Source: Nostoc spongiaeforme FACHB-130
GTDB taxonomy: Bacteria; Cyanobacteriota; Cyanobacteriia; Cyanobacteriales; Nostocaceae
DNA length: 64,000 nt
Direction: 5' to 3'
Assembly: GCF_014698475.1 (NCBI RefSeq)
Contig: NZ_JACJTB010000019.1
Span: forward strand, 44,866-108,865
Made by a program: the position numbers and the translations under genes. This document shows, in pieces, positions 1 to 8,303 of the stretch (its first letter is position 1; every line of letters begins with the position of its first letter). The notes under the pieces were generated by a model that worked only from the letters and a program-made list of their open reading frames with translations, was not told the DNA's origin and made no database searches.

Positions 1-1
1 C

Positions 2-1891
2 ATTATGTTTGTAATTGCCTTGGCTAAATTTGCGACATTTACCAATTTTCCGACTCTAATTTTACATTGTCTGCTATGTCTAGCTGGGGGAACATGGACA
101 ATTTTACTGTCTTTGGGCTTTTGGGCGGTACAACCTCATGATCTTGTCAGGCAAGCTGTGGCTAACTGTTATCTCTCGTTGAGTCAATTTGTGGACTTAG
201 TAAAAGAGAGAGTCTTTGATTACCAAGATACTCAGGCGTGGACAGAACGATTTTTGCCAGCGCAGGATGCTGTAATTCAGAATTTAACTGCGGCGCGGAG
301 TTTGTGGACAGCAAGATGGACTGTGCAGAAAGGCGCTAATCAGCAGGAAAATAATTTATTGGTGTTGATTGAAGATGTCAATCAAATTCTCAATGGGATT
401 GTGGCATTAAATGAACTTTTAGCGATCGCATCTGCACATCAATTATTTTCTCACTTACAGACCGAGATTCAACAAGCGATCGCACAATTGGTAATTGCTC
501 TAGAAATGTTATCAAAAGCGATCGCTAAAGGCAAAAACTCAGTTCATTTAGGCGATTTACATCGTACAGTTGAAGCACTACAACACCAATGGCAAGTTCT
601 CCGTTCTCAGATTCTCACTACAACTAATCCCCAAACAGAGGACTATGGCGATTTAGTTCATCTGCGGCAAATTACCAGCAGTTTGATGAATCTTGCCCAG
701 CAAATACAAACTGATGCCGAGATTGTGGCAGATTACAACCAAGGAAAACAGCGTCTGATTCCACAAGCAGATATTTCTACGCTGCCTGAGTCAAATTCTG
801 GTGTAATTATTGATACGTTGCGAAATAACTTCACCTTTGATTCCTTAACCTTTCGCCATGCCTTACGTTTAGCACTAATTACCACATTTGCCGAATTTCT
901 CGCCGCAATTTTGCAACTACCCAGAGGTTACTGGATTACTTTAACGGCTTTAGTGGCACTTAAACCCAACTTTGGCGGCACTTCTGAAACAACGGTGCAG
1001 AGAGTCCTGGGTACGATTTTAGGCGGAATGATGGGGATTGGGCTGATTTTATTAGTGCAGAACCAAAATGCGATCGCATTTTGTTTACTGCTGTTGGTAT
1101 TTATGGCTATGTCGGTGCGACCTTTAAGCTACAGCCTATTTACCATCTTGCTGACTCCTGCCATTATCTTATTACTTAATTTAATTAGTGCAGGTGGCTG
1201 GCAAGTAGGAGTTGAGCGAATTATAGATAGCATATTTGGCGGTGTTTTAGCCTTAGCTGGCAGCTATTTACTATTTCCCAGTTGGGAACGGCAAAAACTT
1301 CCTACACAATTAGAAAAGACGATTCGCGCTAATCTAGCCTACTTTCAGCAAGTTATTGCTAACTATCTTGATTCAGAACAAAATGTATTGACTTCTATTA
1401 ATAACTTACGCCATCAAGCAGCATTAGAAAATGCCAACGCCACCGCCGCAGCCCAAAGATTATTTAGTGAACCTCGTCACGTCCAAGGTGAAATTGAACC
1501 TGTCATGACTTTGATTTTATACATTCGTGGCTTTTTCAGTTCAGTGACAACCTTAGCCGAACATCTGCGCGAATTTAGCGGGCAGTATCAATTTACAGAA
1601 CTCCCACAAATTACAGATACTATTGTGCAGATTTTAGAAAACCTAGCAGATAGTCTCCAACAAAAAAAGCAACCCCAGCCATTACCGCCATTAGATAATT
1701 ATCTCGAAGTTATTCACAATCAAATTGAGCAGTTACATACTGCTCGTTTATCAGAAATTCCTAGACATTCTCACACTTTAACTCCTACATTACAAGCAGT
1801 GCGAGAACAAACTACTTTATCTACAGAACTAGAACGCATTATTAATGAAATTAAAGTAATTCACTGTGTAATTGCTCGTTGGCAAAGTTGA
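2..1891 (+). CDS. FUSC-family membrane protein (5' end outside window)
   Basis: The reading frame is open to the left edge, so the true start is probably upstream; 628 residues follow the first visible ATG at 5. A hydrophobic segment lies at about residues 18-42 and a second cluster of membrane segments at about 285-425. The second cluster carries the pattern RGYWITLTALV...GGT...RVLGTILGG, typical of fusaric-acid-resistance / aromatic-acid-exporter (FUSC, YccS-like) proteins. Long soluble helical stretches lie between and after the membrane clusters. By family it should be an inner-membrane exporter of small aromatic or toxic compounds; the substrate cannot be read from sequence. No partner genes (membrane-fusion protein, outer-membrane channel) follow it. 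Confidence 0.8.
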   Translation: MMFVIALAKFATFTNFPTLILHCLLCLAGGTWTILLSLGFWAVQPHDLVRQAVANCYLSLSQFVDLVKERVFDYQDTQAWTERFLPAQDAVIQNLTAARSLWTARWTVQKGANQQENNLLVLIEDVNQILNGIVALNELLAIASAHQLFSHLQTEIQQAIAQLVIALEMLSKAIAKGKNSVHLGDLHRTVEALQHQWQVLRSQILTTTNPQTEDYGDLVHLRQITSSLMNLAQQIQTDAEIVADYNQGKQRLIPQADISTLPESNSGVIIDTLRNNFTFDSLTFRHALRLALITTFAEFLAAILQLPRGYWITLTALVALKPNFGGTSETTVQRVLGTILGGMMGIGLILLVQNQNAIAFCLLLLVFMAMSVRPLSYSLFTILLTPAIILLLNLISAGGWQVGVERIIDSIFGGVLALAGSYLLFPSWERQKLPTQLEKTIRANLAYFQQVIANYLDSEQNVLTSINNLRHQAALENANATAAAQRLFSEPRHVQGEIEPVMTLILYIRGFFSSVTTLAEHLREFSGQYQFTELPQITDTIVQILENLADSLQQKKQPQPLPPLDNYLEVIHNQIEQLHTARLSEIPRHSHTLTPTLQAVREQTTLSTELERIINEIKVIHCVIARWQS

Positions 1892-1945
1892 ATATAGTTC
1901 ACAATTTATTGCTGATATAGCAGTCCTATTTAATATCTGAATATG

Positions 1946-1983
1946 AGAGACAAGGTAGACAAGGAGGACAAGGGAGATAAGGG
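1946..1983. repeat. GACAAGG(GA) short tandem repeat
   Basis: Several imperfect copies of a unit close to GACAAGGGA lie just after the FUSC gene. The same unit recurs near 13300, at 43479-43510 (inside a reading frame) and near 62485-62530, so it is a dispersed short-tandem-repeat family. Confidence 0.75.
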
Positions 1984-2038
1984 CTATGTGTACACACCAA
2001 TATTTGTGTAGTGCATCTTTAGTATTCCATAAAAAGTA

Positions 2039-2060
2039 GAGACGTTGCGTGCAACGTCTC
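2039..2060. repeat. Perfect 10-bp palindrome (GAGACGTTGC arms)
   Basis: GAGACGTTGC and its exact reverse complement are separated by two bases. It lies downstream of both the FUSC gene (+) and the peptidoglycan-binding gene (-), so it could act as a two-way transcription stop, though it has no clear T-run. A half copy (CAACGTCTC) is seen near 2886. Confidence 0.7.
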
Positions 2061-2092
2061 GATAAATTTGGCTGAAACGAATTATTAGCTAA

Positions 2093-2500
2093 TTATTGCA
2101 GTGCTGCTAAAGTTCTACTACCAATAATGCCATCTGCTCTTAATTTCTTAGATTTTTGAAATTTAATTACTGCTGCGCGTGTATTTTTGTCAAATACACC
2201 GTTAACATCGGCTGTATAGAAACCCTGTTGTTTTAACAAATTCTGCACATTTTTCACAGCCTCTCCTCTGCTACCAATGATCAGGATATTACTACGCTGG
2301 GCTACATTAGTTGGTTTATGTTTAGCATTAGCTTTTTGGACTGGAGTAGCTTTTTTCGCAGTGTTATTTGGTTGGGTATGAGGCTGTGTTACATGAGTTG
2401 TGGTGGTGGGATTTGTGGTTTTCTCTTTAGTGACAGAATATGCAGGTAAAGTAGTAGCTAAAGCTATAGCTGGGACTAACGCAATTACTTTCCAATTCAT
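2093..2500 (-). CDS. Secreted peptidoglycan-binding domain protein
   Basis: 135 residues. The N-terminus (residues 1-22) is a signal peptide ending near AYS. A Thr/Pro/Lys/Asn-rich, probably disordered linker follows to about residue 70. The C-terminal 60 residues are a PG_binding_1 domain: GSRGEAVKNVQNLLKQQGFY, then the pattern NGVFDKNTRAAVIKFQ and DGIIGSRTLAAL. It has no catalytic domain, so it probably serves only to bind cell-wall peptidoglycan. It is a single gene, read towards the FUSC gene. The family call is firm; the role in the wall is unknown. Confidence 0.85.
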   Translation of the reverse strand: MNWKVIALVPAIALATTLPAYSVTKEKTTNPTTTTHVTQPHTQPNNTAKKATPVQKANAKHKPTNVAQRSNILIIGSRGEAVKNVQNLLKQQGFYTADVNGVFDKNTRAAVIKFQKSKKLRADGIIGSRTLAALQ

Positions 2501-2915
2501 AGTTTTTTCCTACTTAATGATGAAGCATTTAGCAATTTTGATTTGCAGAGTAAATTAAATCAGTTGCAAGACCTAATTAAACTCTTATTAGTAACTGGAA
2601 TATCTTTCCAGAGCTTTAGCATCACATATCTGATTGACAAAATTATTGCAAAATTATGACAAAACCATGAACTGTATATTAATGATTGTGTCGCACAAAT
2701 TCAGGCTGGAGATGGTTAAAAGTTTATTTGAAATTTTCTCACAATTAGTAATATTCTATGAAGCTGCATTCTCAGATCAGAGGTGAGAAAAGCTGAAAAC
2801 CCTCTCTGCCTACCTTACCCCCTGCTACCTGCGGCCTCATTGTGCCTTATTATATGTTTATAATCGTAGATAAGCTAATTGTATACAACGTCTCTACAAA
2901 ACTGATCACTAGCTT

Positions 2916-3200
2916 CTAGTACAGGTCGATGGAAATAAACAGACCACACTTCGACCATGCTCAGTAATCATCTGGAATTGCTAAAAAGCTTGTGGTATCA
3001 CTATTCTTGTCTTTCTTAGGACTTACGCAGACTCTACGATTTCTTGGCGTTCTACCCTGCGGGAAGCCGCTTGCGCGTCTAATGCGACTTGGCGGTACCC
3101 TGCGGGAAGCCGCTTCGCGTCTACGATAAATTAAGCTTTTTGAGAATTTTTGCGTAAGTCCTGTTTCTTTTGCCTTTTTCCTTTTGCCTTATTGTACTAG
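2916..3200. repeat. MITE-like element with TAGTACA ends, copy 1 (interrupted)
   Basis: The element begins CTAGTACA (2916-2923) and ends TGTACTAG (3193-3200), a terminal inverted repeat. Inside are the segment AATTGCTAAAAAGCTTGT followed by GGTATCA, and a T-rich tract of TTTTGCC units. The same parts in the same order recur at 13325-13498 and, inverted, at 61616-61724. This copy is split by a second element at 3018-3162; without it the length is about 140 bases. No transposase is encoded. Confidence 0.7.
3018..3162. repeat. MITE-like element with AGGACTTACGCA ends
   Basis: AGGACTTACGCA at 3018-3029 and its exact reverse complement at 3151-3162 bound a segment of about 145 bases. Inside is a direct repeat of about 28 bases (3053-3081 and 3096-3123, core CCCTGCGGGAAGCCGCTT, then CGCGTCTA). 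It sits within the T-rich part of the TAGTACA-type element. A related bounded element lies at 37517-37695. Confidence 0.75.
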
Positions 3201-3356
3201 CCTCTAGTCCCTCCTTCATACTTGACTATGAAATTTGTCTCATAGAGGCTGCCTTCTGCTATAGTTACAATTTTTATCGGTTAATATGGCGATCGCATAT
3301 TCAAAAATCCCAAAACTGCCCGATTATGTTGTGTGGGTGTATCTTAACTCTTAATT

Positions 3357-3791
3357 ATGCTGAGTAGTGTTGACCGATTATTATTTGTGCGCCGAGTCCC
3401 GATTTTTAAAGAATTGCGGGATGATTTTATTGTGCGGCTAACTTCAGTAATGCACGAATTGTCATTTCCGGCAAATTATACAATTTTTAGACAGGGTGAA
3501 GAAGGGCGATCGCTCTATATAGTGGTATCAGGTAGAGTTAAAGTCCACATTGGTAATAAATTTCTCGCAGAAGTAGAGCAGGGAAAATACTTTGGTGAGA
3601 TGGCAGTATTTGATACACAGCCTCGTTCTGCCACTGCTACCACCATCGAACCTTGTGAATGCTTAGAACTCACACAAGAACAACTTTATGACGCAATCGA
3701 AGAAACTCCCGAAATTGCCGTCAACATCATTCGTGAGTTATCACGGCTCATCCGCAGATTGAATGAGAGTGTTGAAGTAACTCATTCATAG
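3357..3791 (+). CDS. Cyclic-nucleotide-binding domain protein
   Basis: 144 residues, almost all a Crp/Fnr-type cNMP-binding fold. A glycine-rich beta roll (residues about 38-70, FRQGEEGRSLYIVVSGRVKV) is followed by a phosphate-binding-cassette-like FGEMAVFDTQPRSATATT (about 81-98) with the conserved Glu and Arg. The C-terminal helix REL SRLIRRLNE resembles the Crp dimer helix, but no helix-turn-helix follows. It should therefore sense a ligand (cAMP or similar) without binding DNA itself. It lies 39 bases upstream of the split photolyase genes on the same strand, so co-transcription is possible. Confidence 0.85.
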   Translation: MLSSVDRLLFVRRVPIFKELRDDFIVRLTSVMHELSFPANYTIFRQGEEGRSLYIVVSGRVKVHIGNKFLAEVEQGKYFGEMAVFDTQPRSATATTIEPCECLELTQEQLYDAIEETPEIAVNIIRELSRLIRRLNESVEVTHS

Positions 3792-3830
3792 TCTTATAAA
3801 ATTGGGATTAATACACTTGAATTATTATTC

Positions 3831-4673
3831 ATGCTACGTAAATTTACTAGTCGGGATGAATTGATAACGTATCTGCACGAACAATTTCCCCAAGCCGCAG
3901 AACGTGACAACCATATTAGTAATACTATTGGCGGACGCAAAGCAGCCCAAAAAGCATTACAAAAAGTAGACCCAGCCACTTACAGTAAAACCCGTAACTT
4001 TTTTACAGGCGCAGTCACAAAACTTTCACCATATATTCGCTATGGGGTTTTAAGTCTAGCCGAAATCCGCGAATATGTACTGGATAACGTCAAACAGCCA
4101 GAAGATGCCACTAAACTAATTAACGAATTAGGCTGGCGTGATTATTGGCAGCGATTGTATGTCAAGCTAGGTGATGGCATCTGGCAAGACCAAGAAGAAT
4201 ATAAAACAGGTTACACAGTCTCAGAATACGCCCCAGAACTACCCCAAGATATTCAAGCAGGTAGCACAGGGCGAGTTTGTATCGACAGTTTCAGTCAAGA
4301 ATTGCGAGAAACTGGCTACTTACACAACCACGGGCGGATGTGGTTAGCTGCTTACATCATTCATTGGCGGCGTATCCGTTGGCAAGCCGGGGCTAAATGG
4401 TTTTTACAACATCTTTTAGATGGTGATCCTGCCAGTAATAATATGTCTTGGCAATGGGTAGCCAGCACATTTAGCCATAAACCATATTTTTTCAACCGCG
4501 AGAATTTAGAACGCTATACCAAAGGTGTCTATTGTCAGAAATGCCCACTATACGGACATTGTGATTTTGAAGGTAGCTACGAAGAATTAGAACAGCGTTT
4601 GTTTCCCAAAGGGGAATTTACTAAAAAGCCAAATAGTCAAAGTTGGCAGCGTGGCAAGAAAGGGAAAAAATGA
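3831..4673 (+). CDS. Photolyase/cryptochrome-like FAD-binding domain protein (lacks antenna domain)
   Basis: 280 residues corresponding only to the C-terminal, FAD-binding half of a DNA photolyase/cryptochrome. Visible family motifs: KLSPYIRYGVLSLAEI (about 65-80), ELGWRDYWQRLY (about 103-114), TGYLHNHGRMWLAAY (about 162-176), FLQHLLDGDPASNNMSWQW (about 197-215). The N-terminal alpha/beta antenna domain is missing and is encoded by the next gene, whose ATG overlaps this stop codon (ATGA). Four cysteines, one in GRVC (about 151), a CxxC pair (YCQKC) and GHC, are spaced much as I recall for the [4Fe-4S] ligands of FeS-BCP photolyases, so an iron-sulfur cluster is plausible. Repair activity against CPD or 6-4 lesions is not shown; a light-sensor role is the alternative. 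Confidence 0.8.
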   Translation: MLRKFTSRDELITYLHEQFPQAAERDNHISNTIGGRKAAQKALQKVDPATYSKTRNFFTGAVTKLSPYIRYGVLSLAEIREYVLDNVKQPEDATKLINELGWRDYWQRLYVKLGDGIWQDQEEYKTGYTVSEYAPELPQDIQAGSTGRVCIDSFSQELRETGYLHNHGRMWLAAYIIHWRRIRWQAGAKWFLQHLLDGDPASNNMSWQWVASTFSHKPYFFNRENLERYTKGVYCQKCPLYGHCDFEGSYEELEQRLFPKGEFTKKPNSQSWQRGKKGKK

Positions 4674-5086
4674 CTCAACCAATTATCTGGATACACGGCG
4701 ACTGTCTCAGTCCATCCAACCCCACACTTCAAGAATACCCCGATGCCCCGGCGATTTGGGTGTGGGACGATGCTTTAATTGAAGAATGGCAATTAAGCCT
4801 GAAACGCATCGCCTTTATTTATGAATGCTTGCTAGAATTGCCCGTAGAAATTCGCCGCGGCAATGTTGCCCAAGAAATTTTAGCCTTTGCCAAAGAACAC
4901 AATGCTAATTTGGTGGTGACAGCCGAAAGTCCTAGTCCGAGATTTGATGATATCTGCGATGACATAGAACGTTCTGTGAAATTGGAAGTATTAGCCGTGG
5001 AACCATTTTTTGAATATGACGGCTATATCGATTTAAAGCGTTTTTCCCGCTATTGGAAGGTCGCGGAAAAGTATGTTTTTGAATGA
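4670..5086 (+). CDS. Photolyase N-terminal (antenna/Rossmann) domain as a separate protein
   Basis: 138 residues from the ATG that overlaps the preceding TGA; a frame-open ATG at 4643 exists but would overlap the upstream gene by 31 bases. The strand order begins with IIWIHGDCLSP, then WVWDDALI; RRGNVAQEILAFAKEHNANLV (in two parts) resembles the segment of photolyase alpha/beta domains that follows helix 3, and ICDDIE.. corresponds to the region before the interdomain linker. The order is reversed relative to a normal photolyase gene, with the catalytic half first. I infer that the two products pair in the cell as a heterodimer. Confidence is lower than for the FAD half because this domain has few invariant residues. 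Confidence 0.65.
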   Translation: MTQPIIWIHGDCLSPSNPTLQEYPDAPAIWVWDDALIEEWQLSLKRIAFIYECLLELPVEIRRGNVAQEILAFAKEHNANLVVTAESPSPRFDDICDDIERSVKLEVLAVEPFFEYDGYIDLKRFSRYWKVAEKYVFE

Positions 5087-5129
5087 TGAAAGTCTTTTCA
5101 CCCTACTCCCCACTCCCTACTCCCAACCG

Positions 5130-5774
5130 CTAAGGAGATAACCGCTCAATTTTCCAATTGCCATCATCTAAAAGAGTATAAAGCAAGCGATCGTGTAGTC
5201 GGCTAGGACGACCTTGCCAAAACTCAATTTCAGAAGGAATGACTCTTAAACCTCCCCAATGAGGCGGACGGGGAACTTCTTGATTTTCATATTTACTCTG
5301 AAACAGTTCCATTCGCTTTTCTAGCAGTTCTCGGCTTTCGATAACTTCGCTTTGATGAGAAACCCAAGCACCTAAACGACTATTAGGCGGACGACTTTCA
5401 AAATACTTGTCTGACTCTGCTTCGGACACTTTTTCTACATGACCACAAATTCGTACTTGGCGTTCTAATTCTGCCCACCAAAAAACCAAAGCTGCTTGAG
5501 GATTTTCTGCGAGTTCTTGTCCTTTGTGACTGTCGTAATTAGTAAAAAAAACAAAACCTCGTTCATCAAAATCTTTGAGTAACACCATTCTCGCCGCAGG
5601 TTTAGCATCGGGTGTGGCAGTAGCTAAAGTCATCGCATTAGGTTCTGGTAATTGCGCTGCTAGTGCCTGCTCAAACCATTTTTTAAATTGTATAAATGGA
5701 TTAGGGTCAACTTCAGTTTCAGTTAAGTCTTGTAATGTGTAGTCTTTGCGGAGATCAGCTATGGTGGTGTTCAT
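5130..5774 (-). CDS. pdxH: Pyridoxamine 5'-phosphate oxidase
   Basis: 214 residues, the normal length. It oxidises pyridoxine/pyridoxamine 5'-phosphate to pyridoxal 5'-phosphate (PLP) using FMN. Visible family features: the FMN-site run [20 protein letters not shown] (about 62-81) with SHKGQEL and ALVFWW after it, the [14 protein letters not shown] segment, and the C-terminal pattern [14 protein letters not shown] ending in ERLSP. Single gene, convergent with the photolyase pair across a CCCTACTCCC-type tandem repeat. PLP made here would serve enzymes such as ThrC and SpeA in this window. Confidence 0.95.
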   Translation of the reverse strand: MNTTIADLRKDYTLQDLTETEVDPNPFIQFKKWFEQALAAQLPEPNAMTLATATPDAKPAARMVLLKDFDERGFVFFTNYDSHKGQELAENPQAALVFWWAELERQVRICGHVEKVSEAESDKYFESRPPNSRLGAWVSHQSEVIESRELLEKRMELFQSKYENQEVPRPPHWGGLRVIPSEIEFWQGRPSRLHDRLLYTLLDDGNWKIERLSP

Positions 5775-5900
5775 CGTTATGTATTTCCTCTATAACAGAT
5801 ACACTTATACAGGGCTTAGTTAAAAATATCTATAAATCATGGCTGGTATCAATGCCAGTTGCCCAAATTTATTCCAGAACCTTCTCAAGCATCAAATCCA

Positions 5901-6995
5901 ATGCGCCGTTCAGCCTCTCTGCAAACTCTGTTATTCTACGGTTTGAGCGGCCCGATTATCGCTCTCAATGTTGGGCTGCTATCAATACTTTTCAACTATT
6001 TTAAGCATCCCATCACGATTGTGAGTGTTGCAGCGATTCTAGCTTTTTTACTGAATTACCCAGTGAAGTTTTTTGAACGCGCCCGCATCACACGTACACA
6101 GGCAGTCATTATAGTTTTGTTGCTGACATTGACTTTGTTGGTGATTTTGGGTGTTACTCTAGTCCCAATAGTAATTGACCAAACAATTCAACTGTTAAAT
6201 AAAATTCCTGATTGGTTAACTGCTAGTCAAACCAACCTAGAACAACTAGAAGCATTTGCCCAAAAGCGCCGTTTGCCTTTAGATTTGCGAGTACTGAGTA
6301 ATCAAATCAATGCCAGTATACAAAACATAGTCCAGCAGTTGGCATCTGGGGCTGTGGGTGTGGCTGGGACTTTGCTATCAGGCTTATTAAATATTGTACT
6401 GGTGGTTGTACTGGCATTTTATATGCTTTTGTATGGCGATCGCGTCTGGTACGGTTTAATCAATCTTTTGCCATCTGACATTGGCGTACCTTTGACGGTA
6501 TCTCTACAACTAAATTTTCAAAGATTTTTCTTGAGTCAATTGTTACTTGGCTTATTCATGATAGTGACTCTCACCCCCATTTTTATTGTGATGAAAGCGC
6601 CTTTTGCCTTATTATTTGCCATAGTTATCGGCATATCAGAATTGATTCCCTTTATTGGCGCAACTTTGGGAATTAGTTTAGTCACAATTTTAGTGATGCT
6701 GCAAAACGGCTGGTTAGGAGTGCAAGTTGCGATCGCCGCAATTATTATGCAACAAATTAAAGATAATCTCTTAGCACCCAAATTGCTTGGTGACTTTATT
6801 GGCCTCAACCCCATTTGGATTTTTGTTTCTATTTTGATTGGATTTGAAATTGCTGGATTGTTAGGTACACTGGTGGCTGTTCCCATCGCTGGCACCATTA
6901 AAGGCACCTTTGATGCCATCAAAACTAACAAAGGAGGTAATTTCGTCTCAACTTTCACCATCCCCCACGACCCACCAGAAGACCGGATAAATTAG
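5901..6995 (+). CDS. AI-2E-family transporter (PerM-like permease)
   Basis: 364 residues from the ATG at 5901; an upstream TTG (5859) would add 14 residues and is less likely. There are about seven or eight hydrophobic segments: two at the start (about residues 8-55), one at about 65-88, then after a soluble stretch (about 95-145) a dense C-terminal group. The C-terminal signatures LIPFIGATLG, LLAPKLLGDFIGLNPIWIF (in sequence) and AGLLGTLVAVPIAG are typical of the AI-2E/PerM/UPF0118 family. These proteins move autoinducer-2, Na+/H+ or other small solutes; the substrate here is unknown. Confidence 0.88.
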   Translation: MRRSASLQTLLFYGLSGPIIALNVGLLSILFNYFKHPITIVSVAAILAFLLNYPVKFFERARITRTQAVIIVLLLTLTLLVILGVTLVPIVIDQTIQLLNKIPDWLTASQTNLEQLEAFAQKRRLPLDLRVLSNQINASIQNIVQQLASGAVGVAGTLLSGLLNIVLVVVLAFYMLLYGDRVWYGLINLLPSDIGVPLTVSLQLNFQRFFLSQLLLGLFMIVTLTPIFIVMKAPFALLFAIVIGISELIPFIGATLGISLVTILVMLQNGWLGVQVAIAAIIMQQIKDNLLAPKLLGDFIGLNPIWIFVSILIGFEIAGLLGTLVAVPIAGTIKGTFDAIKTNKGGNFVSTFTIPHDPPEDRIN

Positions 6996-7073
6996 GGAGT
7001 GGGGAGTGGGGAGTAGGGAGTAGGGGCAGAGGAAGAATTTTTTACTCAGCACTCAGCACTCAAAACTCAGCAC
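6993..7073. repeat. GGGAGTA-type and ACTCAGC-type short tandem repeats
   Basis: Five imperfect copies of GGGAGTG/GGGAGTA (about 6993-7027) are followed by four of CACTCAG (about 7043-7073). The first family recurs as its complement at 5099-5125 and near 61600; the second recurs as GCTGAGT near 58010-58030. Confidence 0.8.
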
Positions 7074-7215
7074 TATTAAGTTATCTTGCTGAAACACCAG
7101 TATAAAAACCTAATGATATATTAGTTTGTCCATAAATAATTAAATTAACTAGAGTATCTTGCTGGGATTTGTTTCACCGACCTCAAATCACAACTTTCAT
7201 AATTCGGAAATCAGA

Positions 7216-8043
7216 ATGGATGCTTCCGAGCTATTAGAGACAATAACACTCCTCATTGACCAAGCCGAACGAGGGGAAATAGACCCTTGGGATGTCAAGG
7301 TCATAGAGGTAATTGACCGTTATTTAGAATTTATGGCACCGGAGGCGACAACAAAAGGCTACGAAGCCGATTTATCTCAATCTGGCCAAGCTTTTTTGTC
7401 TGCATCAATGCTGGTGTTATTCAAAGCAAATACCTTGATGCAATGGTCAACAGCTGGAGATGTCCCAGAAATTTTAGAAGATGACGGCATAACTGATTTG
7501 GAAAATGGCTTCTCTCATCAGCGTCGTTTGCCATTAGAGTTACAGCTACGCCGCCGCCCTTCGGCCATGCCACCGCCTAAGCGACGTGTCACCCTGCAAG
7601 AATTAATTGAACAATTGCAGCTGATGGCAAATCAGCTAAAACTCGTCCAAAAAGTTGATAAGCCAGCGCGGGTGAAGCGCCAGCCTAGTGTCCGTACGAT
7701 GCGGCAGGCGCTAGAATTAGCTCACCAAGAAAATCTCACAGAAGTTGCTAAAGAACTGGAGGAGTTACTGCGTAATGCTGCTCAAGAATTATTTCAAGAA
7801 CAAAGTTATGTCACCCTGGAACAGCTTGTACAATTATGGTCTCAAAACCAGCAACCACAGCAAAATAATTCTCACCATGAGTCAGAACACAGCCACCTAG
7901 TTGGTGTGTTTTGGGCTTTACTGTTGTTATCTGCTCAATCTAAAGTCGAGCTATTTCAAGCGGAATTTTACCAAGAAATCCAAATTAGGCTGATTACAGA
8001 TGCCCCTAACATACCAAAATCCGTAGAACAACCAATAAACTAA
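7216..8043 (+). CDS. scpA: Segregation and condensation protein A
   Basis: 275 residues from ATG 7216; a longer frame from TTG 7159 adds 19 residues unlike the family. It opens with the ScpA hallmark LLETITLLIDQAERGEIDPW, then VKVIEVIDRYLEF, and has the LSASMLVLFKANTLM helix that binds SMC partners. A middle linker rich in Arg/Gln and a C-terminal winged-helix region (about 215-265) fit the kleisin layout. It bridges the SMC ATPase heads and works with ScpB in chromosome segregation. scpB is not adjacent; a clear scpB lies at 62744-63298. Confidence 0.88.
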   Translation: MDASELLETITLLIDQAERGEIDPWDVKVIEVIDRYLEFMAPEATTKGYEADLSQSGQAFLSASMLVLFKANTLMQWSTAGDVPEILEDDGITDLENGFSHQRRLPLELQLRRRPSAMPPPKRRVTLQELIEQLQLMANQLKLVQKVDKPARVKRQPSVRTMRQALELAHQENLTEVAKELEELLRNAAQELFQEQSYVTLEQLVQLWSQNQQPQQNNSHHESEHSHLVGVFWALLLLSAQSKVELFQAEFYQEIQIRLITDAPNIPKSVEQPIN

Positions 8044-8303
8044 ATTACTAGTTCAGATTAAAAATAATTATGTAAGTTACACAGAGATACTGGAGCTATT
8101 TTTTTAAGTTTTAGCAAATTTAGAATATTAGCGATGCCTGCGATGGGCTATGTCTACGCCTCTAGTCTATCTCTCTATGGTTGCAATAACCAGTAAATTA
8201 CTGTTATCCCTGTTTCTAGGAGTTACTTAGAACAGAGATAAAAACTGATGATTAAGTATCACTCGTTGAAAGTAAACTGGCTTGTGGTTGAGGAACAAAT
8301 TTT

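Larger units (their letters stand above)
2501..3356. other. Repeat-rich intergenic region
   Basis: About 850 bases with no convincing gene. The left half is AT-rich and should hold the promoter of the peptidoglycan-binding gene. The right half is built of dispersed repeats (see 2916-3200 and 3018-3162). A short frame at 3170-3367 runs through repeat DNA and is not credible as a gene. Confidence 0.7.

Noticed and set aside
3170..3367. 65-codon frame on the + strand
   Set aside because: It begins inside a T-rich dispersed repeat, has Cys/Phe-rich nonsense composition and overlaps the start of the cNMP-binding gene.
5735..6004. 89-codon frame between pdxH and the AI-2E gene
   Set aside because: It overlaps both the pdxH start and the AI-2E coding region in another frame; the AI-2E frame is supported by family motifs.
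6536..6961. 141-codon antisense frame inside the AI-2E gene
   Set aside because: A shadow of the codon bias of the real gene; no domain, and fully covered by a well-supported protein.
6993..7073. Tandem repeats as a possible CRISPR array
   Set aside because: Units are 7-9 bases without regular unique spacers, and no cas gene is present.
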